A program made the position numbers and the translations under genes. Under the pieces are notes generated by a model, which was not told the origin of the DNA, made no database searches, and saw only the letters and a program-made list of their open reading frames with translations. Of a DNA stretch of 64,000 bases, positions 27,741-37,879 are shown piece by piece. The stretch is from Desulfobaculum xiamenense (lineage in GTDB: Bacteria; Desulfobacterota; Desulfovibrionia; Desulfovibrionales; Desulfovibrionaceae): contig NZ_JAATJA010000002.1 of the NCBI RefSeq assembly GCF_011927665.1, positions 1 to 64,000 of the forward strand, read 5' to 3'. Position 1 is the first letter of the stretch, and every line of letters begins with the position of its first letter.

Positions 27741-29072
27741 CTAAGCCTTTCGCAGAGCGGCTCCGTAGAAGAATTCACGCAGAGGGGTGTCCTCGGGAGT
27801 CCGCCATGTGGTCTCGATGGAAGCATCGCTTGTGCGCTGGACGAAGGCGTCGATCTGCTGCTCGTTTTCCTGCGGGGTCATGGTGCAGGTAACGTAGGCG
27901 AGCAATCCGCCGGGTTCGAGGGCGCGCCATGCGTTATCGAGAATCCGGGCCTGAAGAGCGGCGAGTTCGGTAACGTCCTTGCGGGTGCGGCGATACTTGG
28001 CGTCAGGACGACGGGAAAGCACGCCAAGGCCGGAGCACGGCGCATCGAGGAGGATGACCGGGAACGTCCACTGGAAGGGTGCAGGCTCGTCAGCACGCGC
28101 GCGAACCACGGCCACATCCTCGGTGATGCCACGCTGGGCGAGCAGGGCGGAAAGCCCACGCAGGCGTTCGGCGTTCATGTCGCTGGCGGTGATAGGCCCG
28201 CCGCCGAGGCCGTGCAGGAGGAGCGTCTTGCCCCCGCGTCCGCAACAGGCATCCCACAGGGGGCGTCCCCAGTTCTCGGCGCCGAGGGCGAGCAGGGCTT
28301 CCTGCCCGGCAAGGCTCTGACGCACGGCGAAGCCGTCACGTTCGGCGGCCATGCTGATGGGGGTGGAGGCCGCAAGAGCGACGCCGGTTGCCGTGGACGC
28401 CTTGCAGGACTCGTCGAGCAGGAGCTGGCGATGGGCCTCTCGCGCGCCGGGGCGGGAGAAGTCGAAGCGCAGCCCGAGCGGCGGAGCCTGCGTGGAGGCA
28501 TGAAGCAGCGCAACGGTCTTGCGTTCGCCATAGGCCTTGCGCCACAGCTTCACCATCCACACGGGACAGGAGTAGTAGCGCGAAAGAAATTCGTCCCGGT
28601 CCGGCTTGTCCTGCCTGTAGTAGTCGTGACGATTGGCCTCGGCACCGAGGCGTGCGACGGAGCGCAGCACGGCGTTGGCCACGCCGGACAGGCGGGAGCT
28701 AATGTCGGACTTGATGTGGTGGACGCACCAATCCACGGAGGCGTACTCGGGCACGCGGTCGAGATAGAGGATCTCGAAGGCGGCAACGCCAAGCGCGAGC
28801 CGCATGGCGCGCGGCAGCTTGTGCGGCGCCTTGAGGTGCTCGTTCAGGACGTAGTCGAGCCGCAGACGCAAGCGGAGATAGCCGTAGGCCAGCTCGGTAG
28901 CCAGCGCGGCATCCCGTTGGTCGGGTACGTCGCCGTCATCTGTGGGGGTGAGTGCCGCATCGAGGGCGGCCTGAATGTCCACGCCTCTATCGAGGCAGGA
29001 GGCAAGAGCTTCGATGGCCGCCAGTCGAGCCGGCGGCAACTGTGGTCGGTATTTGGATCTTTTCCTGTTCAT
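27741..29072 (-). CDS. rsmB: 16S rRNA m5C967 methyltransferase RsmB
   Basis: Methylates C967 of 16S rRNA using SAM (443 aa). The N-terminal part is a NusB-like RNA-binding domain (from ARLAAIEALASCL). The Rossmann methyltransferase has WDACCGRGGKTLLL, the motif IV cysteine in LLDAPCSGLGVL and the catalytic cysteine in YVTCTM. ATG 29072 lies 10 bp after the DUF116 stop; an upstream in-frame start would overlap that gene and has no better ribosome site. Last gene of the minus-strand run that starts with hisS. Confidence 0.94.
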   Translation of the reverse strand: MNRKRSKYRPQLPPARLAAIEALASCLDRGVDIQAALDAALTPTDDGDVPDQRDAALATELAYGYLRLRLRLDYVLNEHLKAPHKLPRAMRLALGVAAFEILYLDRVPEYASVDWCVHHIKSDISSRLSGVANAVLRSVARLGAEANRHDYYRQDKPDRDEFLSRYYSCPVWMVKLWRKAYGERKTVALLHASTQAPPLGLRFDFSRPGAREAHRQLLLDESCKASTATGVALAASTPISMAAERDGFAVRQSLAGQEALLALGAENWGRPLWDACCGRGGKTLLLHGLGGGPITASDMNAERLRGLSALLAQRGITEDVAVVRARADEPAPFQWTFPVILLDAPCSGLGVLSRRPDAKYRRTRKDVTELAALQARILDNAWRALEPGGLLAYVTCTMTPQENEQQIDAFVQRTSDASIETTWRTPEDTPLREFFYGAALRKA

Positions 29073-29082
29073 GTCGGTGGTT

Positions 29083-29943
29083 TCAGATTCCCGCCTGCGC
29101 GTGGGCCTTGATGGGCCGATGCGAGACGGCTGGTTCGGGAGGTGTTGCAAGGAAACGCCTGAGCGCCTTCTCGACCAGTTCCGTGGATACCTGCGTATCC
29201 AGACACGGACCGTGGGGTCGCTCGTTCATGACTCCGTACGTGGGAATGGGATACGTGTCCTGGATGCCGCTGGCAAGGTCTCTTTCGCAGGCCACGGCCA
29301 GAATGAGCTTCGGACGCGTCTGGACCACGATGCGTCGGGCGATGGTTCCGCCGGTGGCAATGGCCATATTCACGCCGTAATGCTCGGAAAGTTCGAGGAG
29401 CGCCTTGATGGGGCACTTGCCGCAGCGCTTGCAGTTGTTGATGTCGTAGGTCAGGCGCATCTCGCAGCGGCTGTTCTGGAGGCAGTGGGGCAGAAGGAGC
29501 AAAATGTCCCGCGCCTCGTAGCGCCCGGCCTCGTGCAACACAAGCTCGTTGTTGACCTTGATGAACGAGGAGCGCACGCGGCGCTTGGAGATGCCGAGCG
29601 CCTTGCCGAGCAGCACCATGAGCGGCAGGAAGAGCTTGATGGTCAGCCCGTGCAGGCGACGCGCTCCGGGCAGGCTACGGCCGACGAGGATGTTGAGCAC
29701 CAGCCCGAGGGCCGCCCAACCCACGCCGCACACGGCAAGGACCACCACCGCGCCAAGCAACCATGGCGCCAGCGGATGGATGGTGGTCAGCCCGATGTAG
29801 GGCACATACCACAGAAGGAACAGCAGGCCGCACACCAGCACCGAGGCCAGGGTGATAAGGCCGATGAACAGCCGCTTACGCTCGCGCAGGACGGTGATGT
29901 CTAGCGCGTCGAATTCGGCCAGTCTTTTACTGTCGTCGCTCAT
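29083..29943 (-). CDS. DUF116 membrane protein with cysteine cluster
   Basis: Conserved protein of unknown function (286 aa). Two membrane helices near residues 25-85 are followed by a cytoplasmic domain with many cysteines: HCLQNSRCEMRL and NNCKRCGKCPIKAL, then CERDLASGI and NERPHGPCLD. The spacing suggests a metal or Fe-S site. DUF116 genes are often found beside fmt, def or rsmB in anaerobes, as here. ATG 29943 is chosen because longer starts add a low-complexity tail. Confidence 0.8.
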   Translation of the reverse strand: MSDDSKRLAEFDALDITVLRERKRLFIGLITLASVLVCGLLFLLWYVPYIGLTTIHPLAPWLLGAVVVLAVCGVGWAALGLVLNILVGRSLPGARRLHGLTIKLFLPLMVLLGKALGISKRRVRSSFIKVNNELVLHEAGRYEARDILLLLPHCLQNSRCEMRLTYDINNCKRCGKCPIKALLELSEHYGVNMAIATGGTIARRIVVQTRPKLILAVACERDLASGIQDTYPIPTYGVMNERPHGPCLDTQVSTELVEKALRRFLATPPEPAVSHRPIKAHAQAGI

Positions 29944-30049
29944 GGGGTGTCCGGTTCTCGCTCCGTCGCAATGACGGCAAGGGCATGAATTGTCATGCAT
30001 AACATCAGGGGACGTGCGCAATGTCAAGCGCCCGCCCCCATGGAAAGAA

Positions 30050-31024
30050 CTAGTCCCGGCAGCGGCTCATGTAGCCGCAACTGAATGCGGCGGCATCCAT
30101 GGCCTTCTTCCCGGCGGGCTTCACCGAAGGCACGAGGTAGTAGCGATCCGCGCAGGCGATGGCGAGGTGGCCGTCCATCTCGCCGACGATGGTGCCGGGC
30201 GCGGGGCGGTTCTCCTCGGGCAGTTCGGGGCCGATCTCGCCGGGAACCACGGTCAGCCGCAGCGGCTCGGTGCGGCCATCGGGGTTCCAGAAGAAGTAGG
30301 CACCGGGCCACGGATGCATGGCGCGGGCGCGGTTGTGCACCTCCTGCGCAGGGCGCGTCCAGTCCAGCTCGCCTTCGCTCTTTTCGAGCTTGGCGGCGTA
30401 GGTGGCCTTGGATTCGTCCTGCTTCACGCGCAACAGACGCCCATCGCGCAGGCGTTCGAGGGCCTCCACGATGAGACGGCCGCCAAGGGCGGCAAGGTCG
30501 TCGTGCAGGGTCTCGGCGGTGTCGTTCATGTCGATGTAGGTGGCGCGGGCGAGGAGAATGTCTCCGGTGTCCATGCCCTTGTCCATCTGCATGATGGTCA
30601 CGCCCGTGAAGTCGTCGCCGCTCAGGATGGCGCGCTGGATGGGCGCTGCGCCGCGGTACTTGGGAAGCAGCGAGGAGTGGACGTTGATGGCGCCGTTCGG
30701 CGCGATGTCCAGCACGGACTGCGGCAGGATGAGACCGTAGGCGGCCACAACCAGCAGGTCCGGACGCAGGGCGGCCAGTTCGGCCACGGTGTCCTCGTTG
30801 CGGAAATTGAGAGGCTGGCGGATCTCCCAACCCTTTTCAAGGGCGAAGACCTTGACCTCGGAAGGCTTGCAGACCTGACCGCGACCGCAGGGGCGGTCGG
30901 GCTGGGTGTAGACGGCCACGATCTCGCAGCCATCAAATCCGGCAAGAGCTTCGAGAACCACCCGAGCGAACTCGGGGGTTCCCATAAACACTACTCGGAG
31001 CGGCGCTGTTTCTGTTTGACCCAT
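30050..31024 (-). CDS. fmt: Methionyl-tRNA formyltransferase
   Basis: Formylates initiator Met-tRNA using 10-formyl-tetrahydrofolate (324 aa). The N-terminal RVVFMGTPEFA and the family signature SLLPKYRGAAPIQRAIL are present; the C-terminal OB-like domain ends normally. The start at 31024 lies 34 bp inside the end of def, so the two are translationally coupled, a classical pairing. Confidence 0.96.
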   Translation of the reverse strand: MGQTETAPLRVVFMGTPEFARVVLEALAGFDGCEIVAVYTQPDRPCGRGQVCKPSEVKVFALEKGWEIRQPLNFRNEDTVAELAALRPDLLVVAAYGLILPQSVLDIAPNGAINVHSSLLPKYRGAAPIQRAILSGDDFTGVTIMQMDKGMDTGDILLARATYIDMNDTAETLHDDLAALGGRLIVEALERLRDGRLLRVKQDESKATYAAKLEKSEGELDWTRPAQEVHNRARAMHPWPGAYFFWNPDGRTEPLRLTVVPGEIGPELPEENRPAPGTIVGEMDGHLAIACADRYYLVPSVKPAGKKAMDAAAFSCGYMSRCRD

Positions 31025-31509
31025 TTTCGCACTTTTTTGTCGTAGAGGGAGCGCTTGAGGCGGCTCACGTAATCAATGAACAGGACGCCGTCGAGGTGGT
31101 CGATCTCGTGCTGGAGGCAGATGGCCAGCAGGCCGTCGGCGTCGATATGCACGGGATTTCCGTCGAGGTCCGTGGCGTCCACGGTAACCTTCTCGGAGCG
31201 CGTGATCTTGGCGCGCAGGCCGATGACGCTCAGGCAGCCTTCCTCGGACTCCACCTCGCCCTCACGGGAGGTGATGACCGGGTTGACCAGAACGCGCAGG
31301 TCTTCGCGCAGCTTGGGTCCGGTGATGTCGATCACCACGAGGCGGATGCTTTCGCCCACCTGCGGCGCGGCAAGCCCGATGCCGTCGTCCTCGTACATGG
31401 TCTCGACCATGTCCTCGACGAGCTGTCGCAGCTCCGGAGTGACTTCGGTGATCTCGGCGGCCTTCTGGGCCAGAACCGGATCGGGATAGGCGAGTATTTC
31501 TCTTTTCAT
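30991..31509 (-). CDS. def: Peptide deformylase
   Basis: Removes the formyl group from new proteins using Fe or Zn (172 aa). All three motifs are intact: GIGLAAPQVG, EEGCLS and QHEIDHLDG. ATG 31509 gives the standard N-terminus MKREILAYPDPVL. No strong ribosome site is seen. The 79-bp gap to aspS contains a GC-rich hairpin. Confidence 0.96.
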   Translation of the reverse strand: MKREILAYPDPVLAQKAAEITEVTPELRQLVEDMVETMYEDDGIGLAAPQVGESIRLVVIDITGPKLREDLRVLVNPVITSREGEVESEEGCLSVIGLRAKITRSEKVTVDATDLDGNPVHIDADGLLAICLQHEIDHLDGVLFIDYVSRLKRSLYDKKVRKWVKQKQRRSE

Positions 31510-31548
31510 GTGCTGATACCCGGGGTGCCGAGCCGCCCTGTGGGCGAA

Positions 31549-31579
31549 GCCCCCGCCGCCGCATGGCGACGGCGGGGGC
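31549..31579 (-). terminator. GC hairpin between aspS and def
   Basis: Perfect 10-bp arms (GCCCCCGCCG / CGGCGGGGGC), no T-run. It may attenuate rather than end transcription, as the genes around it read in the same direction. Confidence 0.45.
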
Positions 31580-31588
31580 GGAAACCGG

Positions 31589-33406
31589 CTAGGTCGTGGG
31601 ATTCTCGCGCAGCCGGATGCCGAGCTCGCGGAGCTGGGCATTGGCGACGCTGCTGGGAGCCTCGGTCATGAGGCAGGAGCCTTTCTGCGTCTTCGGGAAG
31701 GCAATGACCTCCCTGATGGACTTCGCGCCCGTCAGGATCATGATAAGTCTGTCGAGGCCGAAGGCAATACCTCCGTGCGGCGGCGCACCGAATTCCAGTG
31801 CGTCGAGCAGGAAGCCGAACTTGCTGCGGGCGTCCTCGGCGCTGATGCCGAGCGTCTTGAACATGCTCTGCTGGACCTCGCGGTTGTGGATGCGGATGGA
31901 ACCGCCGCCCACCTCATAGCCGTTGATGACCATGTCGTAGGCGTTGGAGCGCACCTTGCCGGGATCGGTCTCCAGCAGGGCCACATCCTCGGGATGCGGA
32001 GCGGTGAAGGGATGGTGCAGGGCCACCCAGCGCTTCTCCTCGGCGTCGTACTCCAGAAGCGGGAAGTCCGTGACCCACAGGGCGTTGATGCGATCCTCGT
32101 CGATGAGGCCGAGCTGTTCGCCGATGCGCAGGCGCAGGTTGCCGAGGGCCGCGTTGACCATGTCGGCGGGGCCGGCCTGGAAAAACACGATGTCGCCCAC
32201 TTCGAGGCCCAGACGCTCAGTCAGGCCAGCACGCTCCTCCTCGGAGAGGAACTTGGCGATGGGGGACTGCCACTCGTCTTCCTTGATCTTGATCCACGCG
32301 AGACCCTTGGCGCCGTAGATCTTCACGAACTCGGTGTGCTCGTCGATCTCCTTGCGGCTCATGGTCGCGCCGCCCTTCACGGGCAGGGCCTTGATCAGCT
32401 CGGCGGAGGCGAAGAGCTTGAACTCGGAGTTGGCCACCACGTCGGTGACGTCGGTGAGCAGCAACTCGAAGCGGGTGTCCGGCTTGTCCACGCCGTAACG
32501 GTCCATGGCCTCGGCGTAGGTCATGCGGGGGAAGGGATTGGGCAGCTCGACGCCGAGCACCTCGCGGAACATGCCGCGGGCAAGGCCCTCGCCCATCTCC
32601 ATCACCTGCTCCTGATCGACGAAGCTCATCTCGCAGTCGATCTGGGTGAATTCGGGCTGACGATCGGCGCGCAGGTCCTCATCGCGGAAGCAGCGCACGA
32701 TCTGGAAATAGCGGTCCATGCCAGCCACCATCAGAAGCTGCTTGAACAGCTGGGGCGACTGGGGCAGGGCGTAGAACTGACCCTGATTCACGCGGCTGGG
32801 CACGAGGAAGTCGCGCGCGCCCTCGGGGGTGCTCTTGGTCAGGATGGGCGTCTCGACCTCAAGGAAGCCGAGGCCGTCGAGGTAACGGCGCACGTTCTGC
32901 GCGGCCTTGTGGCGCACGATGAAGTTCCGGGCCAGCTTCGGACGGCGCAGGTCGAGGTAGCGGTACTTGAGCCGCAGATTCTCGGTGGCGTCCACGCGGT
33001 CCTCAATGGCGAAGGGCGTGGTGCGGCAGGTATTGAGGAGCTTCCACCCCGTCACCACCACCTCGATCTCGCCGGTGTGGAGGTTCGGATTGGCCATACC
33101 CTCGGGACGGGGACGCACGCGGCCCTTGATGGCCAGCACGTACTCGGTGCGCAGGATGTGCGCGCTCTCGTGGGCCTCGGGGCTTTCGTCGGGGGAGAAC
33201 ACAACCTGCGTCAGGCCTTCGCGGTCACGCAGGTCGATGAAGATGAGCCCGCCGTGGTCGCGGCGGAACTGCGCCCAGCCCATGAGCAGCACGTCCTCGC
33301 CGACGTTGGCGGCGGTCAGCTCGCAGCAGGTGTGCGTACGGACCCAGCCGTCCAGCGGCTCGAGGTATTTCTGATGCTCCATCTGGATGTCAGATGTCTC
33401 TTGCAT
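31589..33406 (-). CDS. aspS: Aspartyl-tRNA synthetase
   Basis: Class II aminoacyl-tRNA synthetase of the long bacterial type with a GAD insertion (605 aa). The N-terminal OB domain ([15 protein letters not shown]), motif 2 region ([21 protein letters not shown]) and motif 3 ([13 protein letters not shown]) are clear. The start at 33406 has AGGAA about 9 nt upstream; a second in-frame ATG at 33382 is possible. Whether it also charges tRNA-Asn cannot be told here. Confidence 0.95.
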   Translation of the reverse strand: MQETSDIQMEHQKYLEPLDGWVRTHTCCELTAANVGEDVLLMGWAQFRRDHGGLIFIDLRDREGLTQVVFSPDESPEAHESAHILRTEYVLAIKGRVRPRPEGMANPNLHTGEIEVVVTGWKLLNTCRTTPFAIEDRVDATENLRLKYRYLDLRRPKLARNFIVRHKAAQNVRRYLDGLGFLEVETPILTKSTPEGARDFLVPSRVNQGQFYALPQSPQLFKQLLMVAGMDRYFQIVRCFRDEDLRADRQPEFTQIDCEMSFVDQEQVMEMGEGLARGMFREVLGVELPNPFPRMTYAEAMDRYGVDKPDTRFELLLTDVTDVVANSEFKLFASAELIKALPVKGGATMSRKEIDEHTEFVKIYGAKGLAWIKIKEDEWQSPIAKFLSEEERAGLTERLGLEVGDIVFFQAGPADMVNAALGNLRLRIGEQLGLIDEDRINALWVTDFPLLEYDAEEKRWVALHHPFTAPHPEDVALLETDPGKVRSNAYDMVINGYEVGGGSIRIHNREVQQSMFKTLGISAEDARSKFGFLLDALEFGAPPHGGIAFGLDRLIMILTGAKSIREVIAFPKTQKGSCLMTEAPSSVANAQLRELGIRLRENPTT

Positions 33407-33483
33407 TGGAGATTTCCTTTCCCTCTTATCGTGAAAAAACATCCGCCGAACCGTCGGCGGCGTGAAAGCTTCCGTCGCCCGGA

Positions 33484-34734
33484 CTACTTCCGGGATTCGA
33501 TGTACTCGCGCACGGAGCTGAGCGCCACGCGCTCCTGCTCGCCGCCAGCGAGATCCTTCACCGTCACCTCTCCGGCGGCAAGCTCGTTCCCGCCCATGAG
33601 CAGGCACCAGCGCGCGCCAACCTTGTTAGCCGCCCGCAGGCGGCTCTTGAGGCTGCCCGCACCGAAAGCGGCCTCGCCGGTCAGCCCGGCGGAGCGCAGC
33701 TCCTGTGCGAGGGACAGGGCCGGAGTGGCGCAGGAATCGTCCAGCACGGCCACGTAGAAGTCCACACCGGGGTGTTCGAGGTCGCCAAGCAGCAGGGCGA
33801 GACGCTCCATGCCAATGGCGAAACCCGTGGCGGGTACGTCCGGACCGCCCAACTGGGAGATGAGTCCGTCGTAACGGCCACCACCAGCGACGGCCGTCTG
33901 CGCGCCGATATCCGTGGAAGTGACCTCGAAGGTCAGGCCCACGTAGTAGTCCAGACCGCGCACCAGACGCGGATTGTGGACGTATTCCACCTTCATGGCG
34001 TCAAGAATGCCGAGAATCACCTCGAAAGAGGTGCGGCAGTCATCGCAAAGGTGGTCGGTGATCTTGGGAGCGTTGGCGGTCAGCTCGCGGCAGCGCTCGA
34101 CCTTGCAGTCCAGAACGCGCAACGGGTTGGTGTCCACGCGGCGACGACAGTCATCGCACAGCTCGTCGCGGTTCAACCCGGCGAAGAAGTCCACCAGAGC
34201 CTGACGATGGCCGGGACGGCAGTTGCGGCAGCCGAGGGAGTTGATCTCGAAGCTCAGCTGGCGCAGGCCCAGACCGCGCAGGTAGGTGTAGAGCATGAGC
34301 AGCAGTTCGGCATCGGCCTGCGGCTCGTTGGCGCCGATCATCTCCACGTCCAGCTGATGGAACTGGCGCATGCGGCCCTTCTGCGGCCGCTCGTAGCGGA
34401 ACATGGGGCCGAAGGTGAACAGCTTGGACACGTTCTGCGCCGCGTAGAGCTTGTTCTCGATGAACGCGCGCATGAGACCGGCAGTGGCCTCGGGACGCAG
34501 GGTCAGGGAGCGGCCCTTGCGATCCGGGAAGGTGTACATTTCCTTCTGGACCACGTCCGTCTCCTCGCCGATGGACCGGGCGAACAGCTCGGTCTTCTCC
34601 ATGATCGGGATGCGCACCTCGTTGTAGCCGTAGCGCGAGAAGACCTCGCGTGCGGTACGTTCCATGAAGGCGAACTTGTCGCTCTCGGGCGGAAAGAGGT
34701 CGGCAACGCCTTTGATTTTCTGAATGTTGCTCAT
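33484..34734 (-). CDS. hisS: Histidyl-tRNA synthetase
   Basis: Class II synthetase (416 aa). It starts with [15 protein letters not shown]. Motif 2 is around [20 protein letters not shown], the histidine-A loop is [14 protein letters not shown], and motif 3 contains [12 protein letters not shown] four-cysteine cluster (CRNCRPGH ... CDDCRRR) lies in the insertion, typical of many HisRS. It heads the hisS-aspS-def-fmt-DUF116-rsmB run. Confidence 0.95.
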   Translation of the reverse strand: MSNIQKIKGVADLFPPESDKFAFMERTAREVFSRYGYNEVRIPIMEKTELFARSIGEETDVVQKEMYTFPDRKGRSLTLRPEATAGLMRAFIENKLYAAQNVSKLFTFGPMFRYERPQKGRMRQFHQLDVEMIGANEPQADAELLLMLYTYLRGLGLRQLSFEINSLGCRNCRPGHRQALVDFFAGLNRDELCDDCRRRVDTNPLRVLDCKVERCRELTANAPKITDHLCDDCRTSFEVILGILDAMKVEYVHNPRLVRGLDYYVGLTFEVTSTDIGAQTAVAGGGRYDGLISQLGGPDVPATGFAIGMERLALLLGDLEHPGVDFYVAVLDDSCATPALSLAQELRSAGLTGEAAFGAGSLKSRLRAANKVGARWCLLMGGNELAAGEVTVKDLAGGEQERVALSSVREYIESRK

Positions 34735-34809
34735 TGCTTTGACGTCGATGCGTTCAGGATTTCGTGGGGAGCGCGCGCGTCCGATGATGCACGCGGGCTA
34801 AGCCGGTAG

Positions 34810-34838
34810 GAGTTAGTCCATTGATGGGCAAATGTCAA
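34810..34838 (-). promoter_or_regulatory. Candidate promoter of the hisS run
   Basis: Minus strand: perfect -35 TTGACA (34838-34833), 17-bp spacer, weak -10 TAACTC (34815-34810). It sits 76 bp before the hisS start. Confidence 0.45.
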
Positions 34839-34916
34839 AAGCACGCAAAGCCGCCGCCTGCGACATGTCCCCGCCATGCAGTATTGCATCCCTCACGGAT
34901 TGGAATGGCAATCGAA

Positions 34917-35666
34917 TCATCCCGTTCCGCACGGGCGGGCACTGAAGGCCATAAGCGGGGTCAGCGGTTTGCCGCCGGATAAATCGATGCGCACGGCGCA
35001 GTAGGCACCGAGCTCGAAGGGATAGACCAGACGATTACACAGGCCCCACGGCCTGTCGCCGCGCCATGTCCACACCGGCCCCGGCAGCACGGATGCGCCT
35101 TCCTCCACGCGAAGACCAATGGCGCGGCCCACCATGCGCCGGATGTCCAGCGGACTGAACCAGTGCGCCGCCGCCAGCCGCCCGGCCTCGGGCGACTTGG
35201 CCCCCGCGCGGCCCACGGCCCACCAATATAGGCTCCAGCGGTTGAGGAAACCAATGATGAGTCCGTGCCGGGCCACCCGCGCGGCCTCACGCAACACGGC
35301 CTCCGGATCGTCGCAGAACTCCAGCACGGTCATGAGCACGGCGAACTCGAATTCGTTCTCGTCGAAGGGCAGATGATCGGCCTGACCGATGTGGTAGGAC
35401 GCGTGCGGCCCCAGCCTGCGTCGGGCGGCTCCCAGCATGTCGGGGCTGCTGTCCAGCCCGCTGACGTCGAAGCCCGTCTCCCACAGCGCCTTGAGGAACA
35501 TGCCCGGACCGCACCCTATATCGAGCAGGCGCTGCCCACGCCGGGGCCACGCGGACACCAGACGTTCGAGCAGACGACGCTCCTGCGTGAAGGCAAACGC
35601 CCCCTCGCGCGTCTCGAACCACTCCTCGTATCTGGCTACCGATTCGCCGTCCCATCTCGTGGACAT
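34917..35666 (-). CDS. SAM-dependent methyltransferase
   Basis: Class I methyltransferase of the UbiE/Methyltransf_11 type (249 aa). The SAM-binding loop is LLDIGCGPGMFLKAL, followed by the acidic end of strand 2 (VSGLDSSPDML) and the motif DHLPFDENEFEFAVL. The substrate is unknown; such genes may act on small molecules, lipids or quinones. It stands alone between hisS and ilvD with its own candidate promoter. Confidence 0.85.
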   Translation of the reverse strand: MSTRWDGESVARYEEWFETREGAFAFTQERRLLERLVSAWPRRGQRLLDIGCGPGMFLKALWETGFDVSGLDSSPDMLGAARRRLGPHASYHIGQADHLPFDENEFEFAVLMTVLEFCDDPEAVLREAARVARHGLIIGFLNRWSLYWWAVGRAGAKSPEAGRLAAAHWFSPLDIRRMVGRAIGLRVEEGASVLPGPVWTWRGDRPWGLCNRLVYPFELGAYCAVRIDLSGGKPLTPLMAFSARPCGTG

Positions 35667-35725
35667 GTCCGAAGCGCTCCTTTCACCACTCGGCCGCTAC
35701 ACGCTGATCCAACCCAACCACTGCA

Positions 35726-35754
35726 TATCTATGACAACCACTGCGCAAGCGCAA
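35726..35754 (-). promoter_or_regulatory. Candidate promoter of the methyltransferase gene
   Basis: Minus strand: -35 TTGCGC (35754-35749), 17-bp spacer, -10 TAGATA (35731-35726), 60 bp before the start codon. Confidence 0.4.
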
Positions 35755-35783
35755 TGCACACCTGCCGCGCAGCCGTTCGAGAA

Positions 35784-35817
35784 GACCGCCGGCCCGCCTT
35801 CTGGCGGACCGGCGGTC
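35784..35817 (-). terminator. Hairpin after ilvD
   Basis: 15-bp stem with one mismatch (GACCGCCGG...CCGGCGGTC) and a TTCT loop, 23 bp past the ilvD stop. Only a short T-rich stretch follows on the minus strand. Confidence 0.65.
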
Positions 35818-35839
35818 CCTGTGCAGCCCCGTGGGCAGC

Positions 35840-37504
35840 CTAGATATTCTTGCGGTACACCCCGCCGCTGGCGGCGGAGGTGACCAGGCGGCTATAGCGC
35901 CGGAGCACCGGCGAGGTCACCGTCTTCTCCGGATGACGCAGCTCGGCGCGGCGCCTGTCCAGTTCCGCCTCGTCCACCAGCAGCTCCATGCTGCGGGCGG
36001 GGATGTCGAGGGCAATGGTATCGCCCTCGCGAACCAGCGCGATGGTGCCGCCATCTGCGGCCTCGGGCGAGACATGGCCGATGGCCGCGCCGCGCGTGCC
36101 GCCGGAGAAGCGTCCGTCCGTCACCAGCGCGACGCTATGCCCAAGCCCCATGCCGTTGATGTTGGCGGTGGGGGAGAGCATCTCGCGCATGCCGGGCCCG
36201 CCGCGCGGACCCTCGTAGCGGATGACGATGATGTCGCCAGCGGCAATGCGTCCGCCAAGAATGGCCTCGTTGGCGGCCTCCTCGGAATCGAACACTCTCG
36301 CCGGGCCGGAGCGCTTCATCATCTCCGGCGCAACGGCGGACTGCTTCACCACCGCGCCCTCCGGGGCCAGATTGCCACGCAAGATGGCGATGCCACCCTG
36401 TGCGGCGTACGGCTCGTCCACGCTGCGGATGACCTCGTGATCGCGCACGGCCGCCTTCAATTCGTCCAAATTCTCGCCCACCGTGTGCCCGGTGACGGTC
36501 ATGGCGTCGCGGTTGATAAGCCCCTTGCGGTCCAGCTCGGCCATCACGGCCGGGATGCCACCAGCGCGGTGCAAATCCTCGACATGGTGCGGTCCGGCAG
36601 GGGACAGCTTGCACAGGTTCGGCGTACGGCGGCTCACCTCGTCGAAAATCGAAAGATCGAGATCCAGTTCCGCCTCCGCGAACACCGCGGGCAGATGCAG
36701 CACCGTATTCGTGGAGCAGCCAAGCGCCATGTCCAGCGTCACCGCGTTGGCCACGGCCATCTCGGTAACGATGTCGCGCGGGCGCAGGTTGCGCTTCACG
36801 AGGTCCATCACCCGCATGCCCGCCGTCTTGGCCAGCCGGATGCGCTCCGCCGTCACGGCCGGGATGGTGCCGTTGCCGGGCAGGGCAAGGCCGATGGTCT
36901 CGGACAGGCAATTCATGGAATTGGCCGTGAACATGCCCGCGCACGAGCCGCAGCCCGGACACGCGCATTCCTCCAGCCGCGAAAGCTCCTCCTCGGTAAT
37001 CTCGCCCCGCTTGGCGCGTCCGACCCCTTCGAACACGCTGATGAGGTCCGTCCCGTCCGGACCGGCCATCATCGGCCCGCCCGACACGAGAATCGCCGGA
37101 ATGTTCAACCGCAGCGCCGCCATGAGCATGGCAGGCACGATCTTGTCGCAGTTGGGAATGAGCACCAGCGCGTCAAACGGATGCGCACTGGCCATGATCT
37201 CGATGGAATCCGCGATGATCTCGCGCGACGGCAGCGAATAGCGCATGCCCTCGTGATTCATCGCCAGACCGTCGCACACGCCGATTACCGGAAACTCCAT
37301 GGGCGTACCCCCGGCCATGCGCACTCCGGCCTTCACCGCCTCGGCGATGCGGTCCAGATGGATGTGTCCGGGAACGACCTCATTGGCGGAATTCACCACG
37401 CCCACCAGCGGGCGCGACATCTCCTCGCGCGTCAGCCCCAGCGCGTGCAGCAGCGAACGGTGCGGAGCCTTCTCCAGCCCCTCGGTCATCTTCTTGCTTC
37501 GCAT
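35840..37504 (-). CDS. ilvD: Dihydroxy-acid dehydratase
   Basis: Fe-S dehydratase of valine and isoleucine synthesis (554 aa). Cluster cysteines are visible in [23 protein letters not shown] and [18 protein letters not shown]. The C-terminal [22 protein letters not shown] signature region is complete. A repeat copy lies upstream between it and ftsX. Confidence 0.96.
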   Translation of the reverse strand: MRSKKMTEGLEKAPHRSLLHALGLTREEMSRPLVGVVNSANEVVPGHIHLDRIAEAVKAGVRMAGGTPMEFPVIGVCDGLAMNHEGMRYSLPSREIIADSIEIMASAHPFDALVLIPNCDKIVPAMLMAALRLNIPAILVSGGPMMAGPDGTDLISVFEGVGRAKRGEITEEELSRLEECACPGCGSCAGMFTANSMNCLSETIGLALPGNGTIPAVTAERIRLAKTAGMRVMDLVKRNLRPRDIVTEMAVANAVTLDMALGCSTNTVLHLPAVFAEAELDLDLSIFDEVSRRTPNLCKLSPAGPHHVEDLHRAGGIPAVMAELDRKGLINRDAMTVTGHTVGENLDELKAAVRDHEVIRSVDEPYAAQGGIAILRGNLAPEGAVVKQSAVAPEMMKRSGPARVFDSEEAANEAILGGRIAAGDIIVIRYEGPRGGPGMREMLSPTANINGMGLGHSVALVTDGRFSGGTRGAAIGHVSPEAADGGTIALVREGDTIALDIPARSMELLVDEAELDRRRAELRHPEKTVTSPVLRRYSRLVTSAASGGVYRKNI

Positions 37505-37640
37505 ATGCGGTATCCTTCTCCATGCGTGAAACAGATTGGTTGCGTAACCAGGAGCCTAGACATCTTGCGCCCGCATCGCAAGCACCTTCGTACGTGGCGC
37601 AGGGCGCGGTGCTGTGGGCTGGGCACTGGGCTGTGGCCTG

Positions 37641-37835
37641 CCGTATCGTTCGAAGCCGCATGCGAGACGTAGGCTCCGCCGGCCAAGGGGCCGCTGGCCC
37701 CCTGGACCCCCGACATGCGATGGGCGTGGCTGCCCTTGGCGAGCCGTACGGCTTTGTGCGACGAAGCCCTAGTGGGGATTGTCAAGGGTGTCACACCCTT
37801 GACCGGGTCCGGGCAGAGCCCGGCCGCCGGAGGCT
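37641..37835 (-). repeat. Structured intergenic repeat, copy 2
   Basis: Inverted relative to copy 1; fills most of the ilvD-ftsX gap. Hairpin 2 is at 37781-37803 (GTCAAGGGTGT/ACACCCTTGAC), again fully paired with different stem bases. Hairpin 1 is shortened to six pairs. It lies directly downstream of ftsX. Confidence 0.85.
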
Positions 37836-37879
37836 TCGCCCGCGCAGCGGCCAATCGCGCCAACGCGTGCCCGAGCCAA